A DNA stretch of 64,000 bases from Rikenellaceae bacterium (lineage in GTDB: Bacteria; Bacteroidota; Bacteroidia; Bacteroidales; Rikenellaceae). The stretch spans positions 1-64,000 of the forward strand of contig SUZB01000007.1 in NCBI GenBank assembly GCA_015060115.1. Reading direction: 5' to 3'. The notes under the pieces were generated by a model. It saw only the letters and a program-made list of their open reading frames with translations. It was not told the DNA's origin and made no database searches. Positions 9,285 through 17,633 of the stretch are shown here, piece after piece (position 1 is the first letter of the stretch; every line of letters begins with the position of its first letter). A program made the translations under genes and the position numbers.

Positions 9285-10256
9285 ATGTACAATAATGCCC
9301 AAATATTAGAACTCTTCGAGCAGTCGTTACGCCAGCTCCGCACCCCTGAGGAGCCTGAGTTGCTCTACGCCCCTATTATATACTCTATGTCGGGTGGTGG
9401 CAAGCGCCTACGCCCCGTGTTGTTGCTCCTGAGCACCGAGGCCTTTGGTGGCAGTGTCGATGAGGCGATGACCGCAGCGATGGCTGTCGAGGTTTTCCAC
9501 AACTTCACACTCCTCCACGACGACATTATGGATAATGCCGATATGCGCCGTGGCAAGCCCTCGGTATTCGCCAAGTGGGGTGAGAATGTTGCTATCCTCT
9601 CTGGCGATGCTATGCTTATCACCGCCTACAAGCTCCTTGCCGAGCTTAACCCCACGAAGCTGCCGCGCGTTATGCGCCTCTTCAACGATATGGCATTGGA
9701 GGTGTGCGAGGGTCAGCAGTACGATATGGACTTCGAGAGCCAGAAGAAGGTCTCGGTAGTAGACTACATACAGATGATTGAGCGCAAGACATCGGCACTG
9801 CTCTCAGGCTCGGCGATGATTGGCGCTACTATTGCGGGTGCCTCGGATGCCGACATCAAGCTCCTCTACCGCTTTGCCACAGAGCTCGGCCTCGCCTTCC
9901 AGCTTCAGGACGATCTTCTCGACAGCTATGGCGATGAGGCCCTCGGCAAGAAGATTGGTGGCGACATCCTTGAGGGCAAGCAGACCTACCTTATGGTGCA
10001 GGCTATGAGCCGTGCTACGGAGGAGGAGCGCGAGGTATTGCGCACCACACACCTTAGCGACAAGCTCTCGGATGCCGAGAAGATTGCCACCGTGAAGGCC
10101 CTCTACGACAAGTTGGAGGTTAAGCGTGCCACCGAGCAGCAGATAGACCAGCGCTTTGAGCGTGCCTTAGGCATCCTCGACAGCCTCTCTATCGGCGCTG
10201 AGCGCACGGTACACCTTGCCGAGTTTGCCCGCAACCTTATTGGCCGTAAAAAGTAA
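9285..10256 (+). CDS. Trans-polyprenyl diphosphate synthase
   Basis: Condenses isopentenyl diphosphate onto an allylic primer to make the isoprenoid chain for quinones or other lipids. The 323 residues show GGGKRLRP (37-44), the first aspartate motif DDIMD (79-83), the second DDLLD (209-213) and the lysines expected for diphosphate binding. Phe74 sits five residues before the first aspartate motif, a place where an aromatic residue usually limits the product to shorter chains (C15-C20); this is inference only. Its stop overlaps the ATG of the U32 gene (TAATG), so the two are translationally coupled. Confidence 0.92.
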   Translation: MYNNAQILELFEQSLRQLRTPEEPELLYAPIIYSMSGGGKRLRPVLLLLSTEAFGGSVDEAMTAAMAVEVFHNFTLLHDDIMDNADMRRGKPSVFAKWGENVAILSGDAMLITAYKLLAELNPTKLPRVMRLFNDMALEVCEGQQYDMDFESQKKVSVVDYIQMIERKTSALLSGSAMIGATIAGASDADIKLLYRFATELGLAFQLQDDLLDSYGDEALGKKIGGDILEGKQTYLMVQAMSRATEEEREVLRTTHLSDKLSDAEKIATVKALYDKLEVKRATEQQIDQRFERALGILDSLSIGAERTVHLAEFARNLIGRKK

Positions 10257-11503
10257 TGGGAATGATTAGAAGAAGTGATATAGAGATTATGGCGCCCGTA
10301 GGCTCTTACGAGGCGCTCAATGCTGCTATTGCCGCCGGTGCCAACTCGGTATATTTCGGTGTCGAGCAGCTCAATATGCGTGCTGCGTCGTCGGTGAACT
10401 TCACTCTCGACGACCTTGCCGAGATTGTACGCACGGCACACGCCGCAGGTGTCAAGACCTACCTCACGGTGAACATCATAATTTACGATACCGAGATGGA
10501 GGTTATGCGCCGCATCATCGACCGTGCCAAGGCCGAGGGCATCGACGCCATCATCGCCACTGACCTTGCCGCCATACTCTACGCCCGCGAGGTGGGCATC
10601 GAGGTGCATATCTCAACACAGAGCAATATCTCGAATATCGAGGCTGCAAAGTTCTTTGCTCAGTGGGCCGATGTGGTGGTTTTGGCGCGAGAGTTGTCGT
10701 TGGAGCAGATTGGCTATATCTCGGAACAGATACGCGAGCAGGATATTCGTGGCCCGCGTGGCGAGTTGCTCAAGATAGAGATGTTTGCCCACGGCGCTAT
10801 GTGTATGTCGATGTCGGGCAAGTGCTACCTCTCGGAGCACGAGTCGCACAACTCGGCAAACCGAGGTGCGTGTCGTCAGATATGTCGCCGCAAGTACACC
10901 ATCACGGATAAGGATACCGGCCAGCAACTCGATATTGATGGTCAGTATGTGCTATCGCCTAAGGACCTCTGCACCATCGACTTCCTCGACAAATTTATCG
11001 AGGCGGGTGTTACGGTGCTTAAGATTGAGGGTCGTGCTCGTGGTGGCGAGTATGTAAAGCGTGTTGTAGAGTGCTACAACGAGGCTCTCAACCTCTTGGA
11101 GCGTGGCGAGTTTACAGCAGATAGCGTAGCACCTCTCAAGGAGCGTCTGCGCACCGTCTTTAACCGCGACTTCTGGGGTGGCTACTACGCCGCCAAGACT
11201 ATGGTCGAGCATAGCCAGCACTACGGCTCATCGGCAACCCTCAAGAAGGTCTATATGGGCAAGGTTACCAACTACTTCAAGCGCATCGGCGTTGCCGAGG
11301 TCTTGGTAGAGGCCTGCGAGGTTAAGGAGGGTGATGACCTACTCTTTATGGGCGAGAAAACGGGCGTTGTGGAGCAGAAGGCATTGGGCATTATGCTCAA
11401 CGAGAAGCCTACGGATAGTGCCAAGCAGGGCGACTATATCTCGCTTAAGACCGAGCAGGAGGTACGCCGAGGCGACAAGGTCTACAAGGAGGTGGCAAGA
11501 TAA
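10256..11503 (+). CDS. U32-family protein (TrhP/RlhA-like RNA hydroxylation factor)
   Basis: 415 residues with the U32 signature EMFAHGAMCMSMSGKCYLS (about 175-193) and conserved cysteines 183, 190, 206 and 210. Annotated U32 'peptidases' include TrhP, which helps make 5-hydroxyuridine at tRNA position 34, and RlhA, which hydroxylates 23S rRNA. The short single-domain form with a C-terminal beta-barrel-like region (from about 330, YMGKVTNYF...VEVLVEACEVKEGD-like) is nearer TrhP. It is coupled to the upstream prenyl synthase gene. A C-like chimeric palindrome begins 11 bases after its stop. Confidence 0.85.
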   Translation: MGMIRRSDIEIMAPVGSYEALNAAIAAGANSVYFGVEQLNMRAASSVNFTLDDLAEIVRTAHAAGVKTYLTVNIIIYDTEMEVMRRIIDRAKAEGIDAIIATDLAAILYAREVGIEVHISTQSNISNIEAAKFFAQWADVVVLARELSLEQIGYISEQIREQDIRGPRGELLKIEMFAHGAMCMSMSGKCYLSEHESHNSANRGACRQICRRKYTITDKDTGQQLDIDGQYVLSPKDLCTIDFLDKFIEAGVTVLKIEGRARGGEYVKRVVECYNEALNLLERGEFTADSVAPLKERLRTVFNRDFWGGYYAAKTMVEHSQHYGSSATLKKVYMGKVTNYFKRIGVAEVLVEACEVKEGDDLLFMGEKTGVVEQKALGIMLNEKPTDSAKQGDYISLKTEQEVRRGDKVYKEVAR

Positions 11504-11514
11504 TTTTCTTCTCC

Positions 11515-11638
11515 TTTCTTGTTGTAAGGGCGCATCTGTAGCATCGGGCTTGTCTGTCAAATGCTCATTTACGATTAGTAAACTCCGCTTCGTCAGCCTG
11601 CGACCCGCTACTACATCTGCAACCCTTCTAACAAGAAA
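11515..11638 (+). repeat. Chimeric palindrome: C-type outer stem, TTTAC/GTAAA apical motif
   Basis: A 124-base palindrome after the U32 gene. Its outer stem TTTCTTGTTGTAAGGG...CCCTTCTAACAAGAAA resembles the C hairpins. The apex GCTCATTTACGATTAGTAAACTCCGC and the CTACATCT to its right match the palindrome at 56448-56572 instead. The remaining 70 bases to the next gene hold nothing clear. Confidence 0.8.
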
Positions 11639-11711
11639 ATAGAGCAGAACTTGGAAGGGCTTTCTTTGGCAAAAACCTCTTAATGGAAACCGAAATCATA
11701 TTTAGACGAAA

Positions 11712-12368
11712 GTGAAGCTACTAACTCACATAACCTTAACGATTGCATTGGCGCTCTGTGCCGTAGCTGTTATGGCGCAGGAGCGAACATTTGGCGGATA
11801 TACATTACCCAAGGAGTGCAATCAGGCCTTTGTCGTTAGCCCCGATAAAGAGGGCTATATCGCTGAGCTTGTGAGCTATGATGGTGAGAGCGAACAACGA
11901 GAGTTCTTTGCCCGCTGCACCATCGGCTATGGCGGTACGGCAGAGCCAACAGCAAAGCGCGAGGGCGATGGCAAGAGCCCTGAGGGAGTATGGGCGTTGC
12001 GACGCGGTTTGTGCTATACGAAGGATTTCGAGAGCGCATTTCCCGTGGAGCAGTACGACGAGAACTATATGTGGGTGGAAGAGCCGGAAAGTGCCGATTA
12101 CAACACCCTTGTTCGCGACCCTATGCCCGATGCCAAAGGCGACAGACTCTGGGCAAGGCGCAATACGCAGTTTCGCAATATCGTCGTGGTGGAGTACAAC
12201 ACCGACCCTATCGTCAAGGGTGCTGGCAGTGCGATTTTTATCCACGCTTGGCGCTCGGAGGGCAAGCCTACGGCGGGATGTGTGGCGATGGCCGAGGAGG
12301 ATGTTCGGCGACTTATCGAGCGACTCGACCCGAAGCTAAACCCTCATATCGTGATACTTGGAAAATAA
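11712..12368 (+). CDS. Exported L,D-transpeptidase-like protein (YkuD fold)
   Basis: 218 residues. Residues 1-23 are a signal peptide ending at Ala-Gln, so the protein works in the periplasm. The YkuD-type features are GDGKSPEG (85-92), FIHAW with His178, and TAGCVAM with the candidate nucleophile Cys190, spaced as in L,D-transpeptidases. These enzymes cross-link peptidoglycan or attach proteins to it. The family around this motif also includes murein endopeptidase-like members, so the exact reaction is open. The start is GTG at 11712: it is the only one that places the signal peptide at the N-terminus. Confidence 0.8.
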   Translation: MKLLTHITLTIALALCAVAVMAQERTFGGYTLPKECNQAFVVSPDKEGYIAELVSYDGESEQREFFARCTIGYGGTAEPTAKREGDGKSPEGVWALRRGLCYTKDFESAFPVEQYDENYMWVEEPESADYNTLVRDPMPDAKGDRLWARRNTQFRNIVVVEYNTDPIVKGAGSAIFIHAWRSEGKPTAGCVAMAEEDVRRLIERLDPKLNPHIVILGK

Positions 12369-12420
12369 CAAGTAACCTAATATAACTAAATGATATTTAA
12401 TAACTTAAAACTATAAAACT

Positions 12421-13815
12421 ATGTTCAGCAAAGAGACTTACATTGGCCGCCGTGCCGAGTTGTGTCGTCGAGTAGGCAAGGGCCTTATTCTTCTTCCCGG
12501 TAACCCCGAGGTGCCCAACAATTACCCTAACAACACCTATTACTATCGTCAGGACTCAACCTTCCGTTACTACTTCGGTTTGGATGTACCCTCGCTCATC
12601 GGTCTTTTGGATGCCGAGTCAGGCGAAGCTATGCTCTTTGGCGATGACTTCACTGTCGAGGATATCATCTGGACAGGCCCTATGCCCACCATCGCCGATC
12701 AGGCAGCCGAGGTAGGTGTAGAGAAGAGCTTCCCCTTGGCAGATATTCGTGGCGTTTTGCGCAAGGCTATTGAGCAGAATCGCCCCGTACACTACTTGCC
12801 CCCATATCGCGCAGAGCTCAAGATTTCGATTGCCGATATGCTTGGCATTCGTCTTGATATGCTCCACGAGCGCAAGTCTTTGGACTTGATGTTTGCCGTA
12901 GCGGAGATGCGCGAGAAGAAGTCGGCAGAGGAGATCGAGGCCTTGGAGCGTGCCTTTAAGATTGGCTACCAGATGCATATTACCGCTATGCGTATGTGTC
13001 GTCCCGGTGTTGTTGAGCGCGAGATTGCTGGCCGTGTCGAGGGCATCGCCAAGTCGTATGGTCAGGGTGTGTCGTTCCCCACTATCGTTACACAGCACGG
13101 CGAGATTTTGCACAACCACAACCACGATGGCGTGCTTGAGTCGGGCCGTCTGTTGTTGGTAGATGGCGGTGGAGAGTCGGTTGAGGGCTACTGCTCAGAC
13201 CACACTCGTACCTACCCCGTAAATGGTAAGTTTAGCGACTTGCAGCGCGATGTATATAATGTTGTATTGCGTGCTCACGGCGAGGTTAAGGATATGATTA
13301 AGCCCGGCACTATGTACCCCGAAATCCACAAGGCTGCATACCTATCGTTGGCAGATGGTCTTAAGGGCTTAGGCCTTATCAAGTCTACCCCTGAGGTGGC
13401 TGTTGAGGCTGGCGCTATGTACCTCTTTATGCCTCACGGCCTTGGCCACGGTATGGGTATGGATGTTCACGACTGCGAGAATATCGGCGAGCGCTCGTTC
13501 GACTTCTCGACTGTCTTGGAGCGTGCCGAGAAGTCGGCAACCTGCGTACACCGTGCTACTTGGCGTGTTGAGCCCGGCACCGTTATGTCTGACGAGCCCG
13601 GCATCTACTTTATCCCCGCACTCATCGACAAGATGCGCTCAGAGGGCAAGTTCGAGGGTATCGTAGACTACGCAGCACTCGATAAGTTCCGCACATTTGG
13701 CGGTATCCGCATCGAGGACGATGTATTGGTTACCGAGAGCGGCAGCCGCTTTATTGGCGACAAGCTCTTGCCCCTTACCGTCGAGGAGCTTGAGGCCGTT
13801 GTAGGTAAGGAGTAG
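12421..13815 (+). CDS. pepP: M24B aminopeptidase (Xaa-Pro aminopeptidase)
   Basis: Releases the N-terminal residue from peptides with proline second. The 464 residues have an N-terminal creatinase-like domain (1-165) with the RQDSTFRYYFGLD stretch typical of PepP. The pita-bread catalytic domain follows, with the dinuclear metal ligands Asp248, Asp260, His343 (HGLGHGMGMDVHD), Glu392 (SDEPGIYF) and Glu432 (IRIEDD). All five ligands are present. No signal peptide, so it is cytoplasmic. It lies 52 bases after the transpeptidase-like gene and may share its transcript. Confidence 0.93.
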   Translation: MFSKETYIGRRAELCRRVGKGLILLPGNPEVPNNYPNNTYYYRQDSTFRYYFGLDVPSLIGLLDAESGEAMLFGDDFTVEDIIWTGPMPTIADQAAEVGVEKSFPLADIRGVLRKAIEQNRPVHYLPPYRAELKISIADMLGIRLDMLHERKSLDLMFAVAEMREKKSAEEIEALERAFKIGYQMHITAMRMCRPGVVEREIAGRVEGIAKSYGQGVSFPTIVTQHGEILHNHNHDGVLESGRLLLVDGGGESVEGYCSDHTRTYPVNGKFSDLQRDVYNVVLRAHGEVKDMIKPGTMYPEIHKAAYLSLADGLKGLGLIKSTPEVAVEAGAMYLFMPHGLGHGMGMDVHDCENIGERSFDFSTVLERAEKSATCVHRATWRVEPGTVMSDEPGIYFIPALIDKMRSEGKFEGIVDYAALDKFRTFGGIRIEDDVLVTESGSRFIGDKLLPLTVEELEAVVGKE

Positions 13816-13841
13816 TTCTGAAAAACGATTATTGATAAATG

Positions 13842-13862
13842 TGAGGCTGAATAAAAAGTGCA
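13842..13862 (+). repeat. Truncated copy of the AGGCTGAATAAAAAGTG repeat end
   Basis: GAGGCTGAATAAAAAGTGCA here matches the outer stem of the palindrome at 56448-56572 (there on the minus strand). Only one arm is present. ATTTs on each side let it fold as a short hairpin after the pepP gene. Confidence 0.6.
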
Positions 13863-13914
13863 TTTACCAATATATAAGAGACTCCTATATAGATATAAAA
13901 ACATATTATAAAAT

Positions 13915-13949
13915 TTTGAGACTAAATATCTTTTTTTTATATATCTTTG
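13915..13949 (+). promoter_or_regulatory. fhs operon promoter
   Basis: -7 box TATCTTTG (13942-13949), 34 bases before the fhs ATG. A TTTG (13915-13918) lies 23 bases upstream, a little longer than usual. Confidence 0.6.
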
Positions 13950-13983
13950 CCACAGAATAATAACAATAAAAACAAAGAGAGAG

Positions 13984-15654
13984 ATGAAAACAGATATTGA
14001 AATCGCAAGAGAGACAACGCTTAAGAATATTCGTGAGGTAGCCGCTCAGGTCGGCTTTCCCGATGATGAGGTATTCAACTACGGCAAGTACATTGCTAAG
14101 GTTCCCTACAAACTGATTGACGAGAAGAAGGTTGCCAAGAACCACCTTATCCTTGTTACGGCTATCACCGCAACAAAGGCGGGTGTAGGTAAGACAACGG
14201 TAAGTATCGGCCTCGGTATGGGTCTTAACCATATCGGCAAGAAGGCGATTATCGCCTTGCGTGAGCCCTCACTCGGCCCCTGCTTCGGTATGAAGGGTGG
14301 TGCTACGGGTGGTGGCTATGCTCAGGTGTTGCCCTCGGAGGATATCAACCTCCACTTTACGGGTGATTTCCACGCTATCACCTCGGCAAACAACCTTATC
14401 GCAGCGTTGCTCGACAACTACCTCTACCACAACCGCTCAAAGCAGGTGGGCTTGAAGAAGGTTATGTGGCGTCGTGTGCTCGATATGAACGACCGCTCGT
14501 TGCGTAACATCGTTTCGGGCTTGGGTGGCTCGGCTAACGGCATACCCACCGAGACAGGCTTCGACATCACCCCTGCATCGGAGATTATGGCAATCTTGTG
14601 CCTTGCTCGCAATGTCGATGACCTCTACGCTCGTATCGGCCGCATCGTGCTTGGCGTGCGTTATGACGATACTCCGTTCACGGTTAATGACCTTGGCGTA
14701 ACAGGCGCTGTTGTAGCACTCCTCAAGGATGCGATCAACCCCAACCTTGTGCAGACAACGGAGCACAACCCCGTAATTATTCACGGTGGTCCCTTCGCAA
14801 ATATCGCTCACGGCTGTAACTCTGTGATTGCCACCCGCATGGCGATGACTTGGGCCGACTATACCGTTACCGAGGCAGGTTTCGGTGCCGACCTCGGTGC
14901 CGAGAAGTTCCTCGACATCAAGTGCCGTCAGGCAGGCCTTAAGCCCGACCTTACGGTTTTGGTAGCCTCTACCCTTGCACTCAAGATGCATGGTGGCGTG
15001 CCCGAGGCAGAGATTAAGTTGCCCAACGCCGAGGGTCTTAAGCAGGGCTTTGCCAACCTCGACCGCCATGTGGCAAACCTCAAGAAGTTTGGCCAGACCG
15101 TACTCGTCTGCTTCAACCGCTTTGCCAGCGATACCGACGACGAGATTGCGATGGTTATGGAGCACTGCAAGGAGCTTGGCGTGCGTTGCGTAATCAACAA
15201 CGCCTATGCCGAGGGTGGCGCAGGTGCTGCTGAGTTGGCACAGGCTGCCGTCGAGCTTATCGAGACTGAGCCTTCACAGCCTATCAACTACGCCTACGAC
15301 TTGGAGGATAGCATCAAGGAGAAGATTACAAAGGTTGCCAAGAACATCTACGGCGCTGGCTCGGTAGTCTTTGGTCCTCGTGCCCAGAAGGAGATTGCGC
15401 TGTTGGAGAAGTGGGGCATGGGTAACTTGCCCGTATGTATCGCCAAGACACAGTTCTCGTTCTCGGCAGACGCTAAGCGCTACGGCTCTGTTGAGGGCTT
15501 CGAGATCAACATCAAGGATATCGAGCTCAATGCAGGTTCTGGCTTCGTGGTAGCCTTGGCAGGCGACATTATGCGAATGCCCGGTCTTAGCAAGACACCT
15601 CAGGCAGGCAATATCCGCCTTGCAGAGGATGGCAATGTTGAGGGTATCGTTTAA
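13984..15654 (+). CDS. fhs: Formate-tetrahydrofolate ligase
   Basis: Makes 10-formyl-tetrahydrofolate from formate, THF and ATP, feeding purine and formyl-Met synthesis. The 556 residues are the family's normal length. Seen: the P-loop-like [52 protein letters not shown] and [13 protein letters not shown]. It is the first gene of an operon with mqnB (11 bases), a small membrane protein and mqnD. The link between one-carbon and menaquinone genes is probably only a shared promoter. Confidence 0.97.
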   Translation: MKTDIEIARETTLKNIREVAAQVGFPDDEVFNYGKYIAKVPYKLIDEKKVAKNHLILVTAITATKAGVGKTTVSIGLGMGLNHIGKKAIIALREPSLGPCFGMKGGATGGGYAQVLPSEDINLHFTGDFHAITSANNLIAALLDNYLYHNRSKQVGLKKVMWRRVLDMNDRSLRNIVSGLGGSANGIPTETGFDITPASEIMAILCLARNVDDLYARIGRIVLGVRYDDTPFTVNDLGVTGAVVALLKDAINPNLVQTTEHNPVIIHGGPFANIAHGCNSVIATRMAMTWADYTVTEAGFGADLGAEKFLDIKCRQAGLKPDLTVLVASTLALKMHGGVPEAEIKLPNAEGLKQGFANLDRHVANLKKFGQTVLVCFNRFASDTDDEIAMVMEHCKELGVRCVINNAYAEGGAGAAELAQAAVELIETEPSQPINYAYDLEDSIKEKITKVAKNIYGAGSVVFGPRAQKEIALLEKWGMGNLPVCIAKTQFSFSADAKRYGSVEGFEINIKDIELNAGSGFVVALAGDIMRMPGLSKTPQAGNIRLAEDGNVEGIV

Positions 15655-15665
15655 CACCCCGACAA

Positions 15666-16187
15666 ATGGTGCCACTCTTTATGTTCCCTACTCGGATTGA
15701 GGCAGAGCCATTCGTTAGGCTCTGCCCCGATGCCGAGATTGTCATTTCGGGCGTAGGTATGGCCGAGACGGCAGCCACCATTACGCGCCTTAGCCGAGAG
15801 CATAGGCTCGATGGTCGTGAGGTCGTCTTGTGCGGTATTGCAGGGGCATACACCTCGAAGTTGGCATTAGGCGAGGTTGTGGAGATTTGTGAGGAGTGCT
15901 GCGTGGAGCTACCGGAGCGCTTCCGCAAGGTCTATCGCAACACACCCCGAACAAGACTCCGTTTGGCAACATCGAATAGCGTACACCGCAGTGGCGCTAC
16001 CCCGGATGGTCGCGACATAGAGAATATGGAGGGCGCAGCACTCTTTGCCCTCTCGGAGCAACTACCGTTCAGCGCCACCGAGATTCGTGCGGTGTCGAAC
16101 TATGTTGGCGACGATAGCTCGAAGTGGCATATCGCAGAGGCCACCGAGAGCCTTGCACAGAAGCTAAAAGAGAACTATAATATATAG
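15666..16187 (+). CDS. mqnB: Futalosine hydrolase
   Basis: Splits futalosine into hypoxanthine and dehypoxanthine futalosine in the alternative menaquinone pathway. The 173 residues have the nucleoside phosphorylase/nucleosidase fold: VISGVGMAETAATI (about 25-38), LCGIAGAYTSKLALGEVV, IENMEGAALFAL with the purine/ribose-contacting Met-Glu, and VSNYVGDDSSKW. It is shorter than 5'-methylthioadenosine nucleosidase. The assignment rests on these motifs plus mqnD two genes on. The ATG lies 11 bases after fhs. Confidence 0.88.
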   Translation: MVPLFMFPTRIEAEPFVRLCPDAEIVISGVGMAETAATITRLSREHRLDGREVVLCGIAGAYTSKLALGEVVEICEECCVELPERFRKVYRNTPRTRLRLATSNSVHRSGATPDGRDIENMEGAALFALSEQLPFSATEIRAVSNYVGDDSSKWHIAEATESLAQKLKENYNI

Positions 16188-16193
16188 TAAGGT

Positions 16194-16406
16194 ATGGCTC
16201 GAAAAATTTTGATTTACATCCTTGTTATTGCCGTTGCGGTAACAAGCATAGGCCTTGTATGGTACTACTTCAAGAACCAGGTACTTCTGGGTCTTGGCTG
16301 GTTTGCAATCTTCGCCCTTGTATTCCTCTCAGGCTGGTTGCTTGGCCGTTTTGGTGGCCGCAAGGCAAAGAAGCAGATTTCGGAGGTAAGCCAGAGCAAT
16401 GAGTAA
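16194..16406 (+). CDS. Small two-helix membrane protein
   Basis: 70 residues with two hydrophobic helices (about 4-25 and 32-50), a short hairpin between them, and a basic then polar C-terminus (GRFGGRKAKKQISEVSQSNE). I recognise no family. It lies 6 bases after mqnB, and its end overlaps mqnD by 8 bases, so it is translated as part of the operon. A link to quinone synthesis at the membrane is possible but only from position. Confidence 0.7.
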   Translation: MARKILIYILVIAVAVTSIGLVWYYFKNQVLLGLGWFAIFALVFLSGWLLGRFGGRKAKKQISEVSQSNE

Positions 16407-17172
16407 GCCCATAAGAGTTGCTATATCGCCCTGCCCCAACGACACCTTTATGTTCGATGCGATAATCAACCAGCGCATCGACTGCCGAGGTATGCACTTC
16501 GATGTCGAATACTTGGATATCGAACAGCTCAACGCCGCCGCATTGGAGCACCGCTTCGATATTACGAAGTGTAGTGCTGCGGTGCTTCCCGCCATCGAAC
16601 ACAACTACGAAGTTTTGGATAGTGGTGCTGCCCTCGGCCGAGGCAATGGGCCACTCTTGGTGCGCCGTAAGGGTGATACTACCCCACTTCGACATATCGC
16701 CGTACCCGGCGAGCATACCACAGCTAACAGCTTGGTGCGCAGACTATTTCCAGAGATTGAGAAGCGCACACCGCGCCTATTTTCCGAGATTGCCGAGGCT
16801 GTCGAGAGGGGCGAATATGATGGTGGCGTGCTTATCCACGAGGGTAGGTTTGTCTACGAGAGGTGCAATCTCGAACTTGTTGCCGACTTAGGATTGGAGT
16901 GGGAGCGACAAACATCGTTGCCCCTGCCCTTAGGCATTATCACCGCAAGCAGGGCGCTTGGCGAGGAGCGTATCAGAGCCTTTGAGGCGCTACTCGGCGA
17001 GAGCATCGCCTACGCCTTTGCGCATCCCACCGCCTCACGCGACTTTATCAAGGCACACGCCCAGGAGTTGGAAGACGATGTGATAGATAAGCATATTGCA
17101 CTCTTTGTCAATGACTTCTCACTATCACTCGGCGCCGAGGGCCGACATGCAATAGAGGAGCTGGTAAGATAA
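16399..17172 (+). CDS. mqnD: 1,4-dihydroxy-6-naphthoate synthase
   Basis: Converts cyclic dehypoxanthine futalosine to 1,4-dihydroxy-6-naphthoate, the last committed ring-forming step of the futalosine route to menaquinone. The 257 residues have the periplasmic-binding-protein-like fold of MqnD: AISPCPNDTFMFDAI near the N-terminus (7-21), HRFDITKCSAAVLP, and LPLPLGIITASRALGEE with the helix lined by the substrate. With mqnB this shows the cell makes menaquinone by the futalosine pathway; mqnA, mqnC and mqnE are not in the window. Confidence 0.93.
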   Translation: MSKPIRVAISPCPNDTFMFDAIINQRIDCRGMHFDVEYLDIEQLNAAALEHRFDITKCSAAVLPAIEHNYEVLDSGAALGRGNGPLLVRRKGDTTPLRHIAVPGEHTTANSLVRRLFPEIEKRTPRLFSEIAEAVERGEYDGGVLIHEGRFVYERCNLELVADLGLEWERQTSLPLPLGIITASRALGEERIRAFEALLGESIAYAFAHPTASRDFIKAHAQELEDDVIDKHIALFVNDFSLSLGAEGRHAIEELVR

Positions 17173-17175
17173 GAG

Positions 17176-17474
17176 AGTTATTAGTTGTTAGTTTTTTAGT
17201 TGTTAGAGATATTTTTAGGACGAGTAAGACCTATAAGATAAAAGATACCCGACCTCGTAAGGTCCTAAGGTCTTAAGGTCCTATCGGTCTAAAAAAAACA
17301 GAGCAGGTGTTCCGCCTGCGGGCTAAAGCCCCAAGGGGCAAAAGGGGTCTAAGGGGTAAAAGTGGCGCATTAATAAAGAGAGTTTAGTGAAATTAGCGAA
17401 TTTAGAGAAGTTAGGGAAGAGCACTACCAACATTTATCCTTAAGCTCCCTACACTCATTAAACTCCCTAATAAA
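17176..17474 (-). repeat. Composite intergenic repeat R4 (F-D-E-A-tail), after the PLP acyltransferase C hairpin
   Basis: Minus strand: F (17474-17435) folds back on D (17418-17370; CTCTAAATT-type 9-bp units). E (17368-17303) is pyrimidine 9-bp units ending in the terminator GCAGGCG/CACCTGC (17319-17303) with a T8 run. Module A (17291-17216, core GAGGTCGGGTATCTT) and the 7-bp tail (17206-17176) run up to the stop of mqnD on the other strand. E lacks the long unique loop found in R3. Confidence 0.85.
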
Positions 17475-17498
17475 CTTGCATCCAGTCAGCACGCAGCC

Positions 17499-17629
17499 AA
17501 TTTCTTGTCAGAAGGGGTTAGGCTTGGTCTATCGCAAAAGAATTCCCCAAGGGATAGTACAAAGAAGTACAGCCCTTGGGGAATTACTTTTTGGGATAGG
17601 CCGAGAATGACCCCTTATCACAAGAAATT
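17499..17629 (-). repeat. C hairpin after the PLP acyltransferase gene
   Basis: 131-base palindrome starting 4 bases after the TAA stop, the only C copy that does not share bases with it (a second in-register-like TAG lies in the spacer). The inner stem is AATTCCCCAAGGG/CCCTTGGGGAATT, and the middle stem CTATC/GATAG: both changed against the other copies with pairing preserved. Confidence 0.9.
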
Positions 17630-17633
17630 TCTA

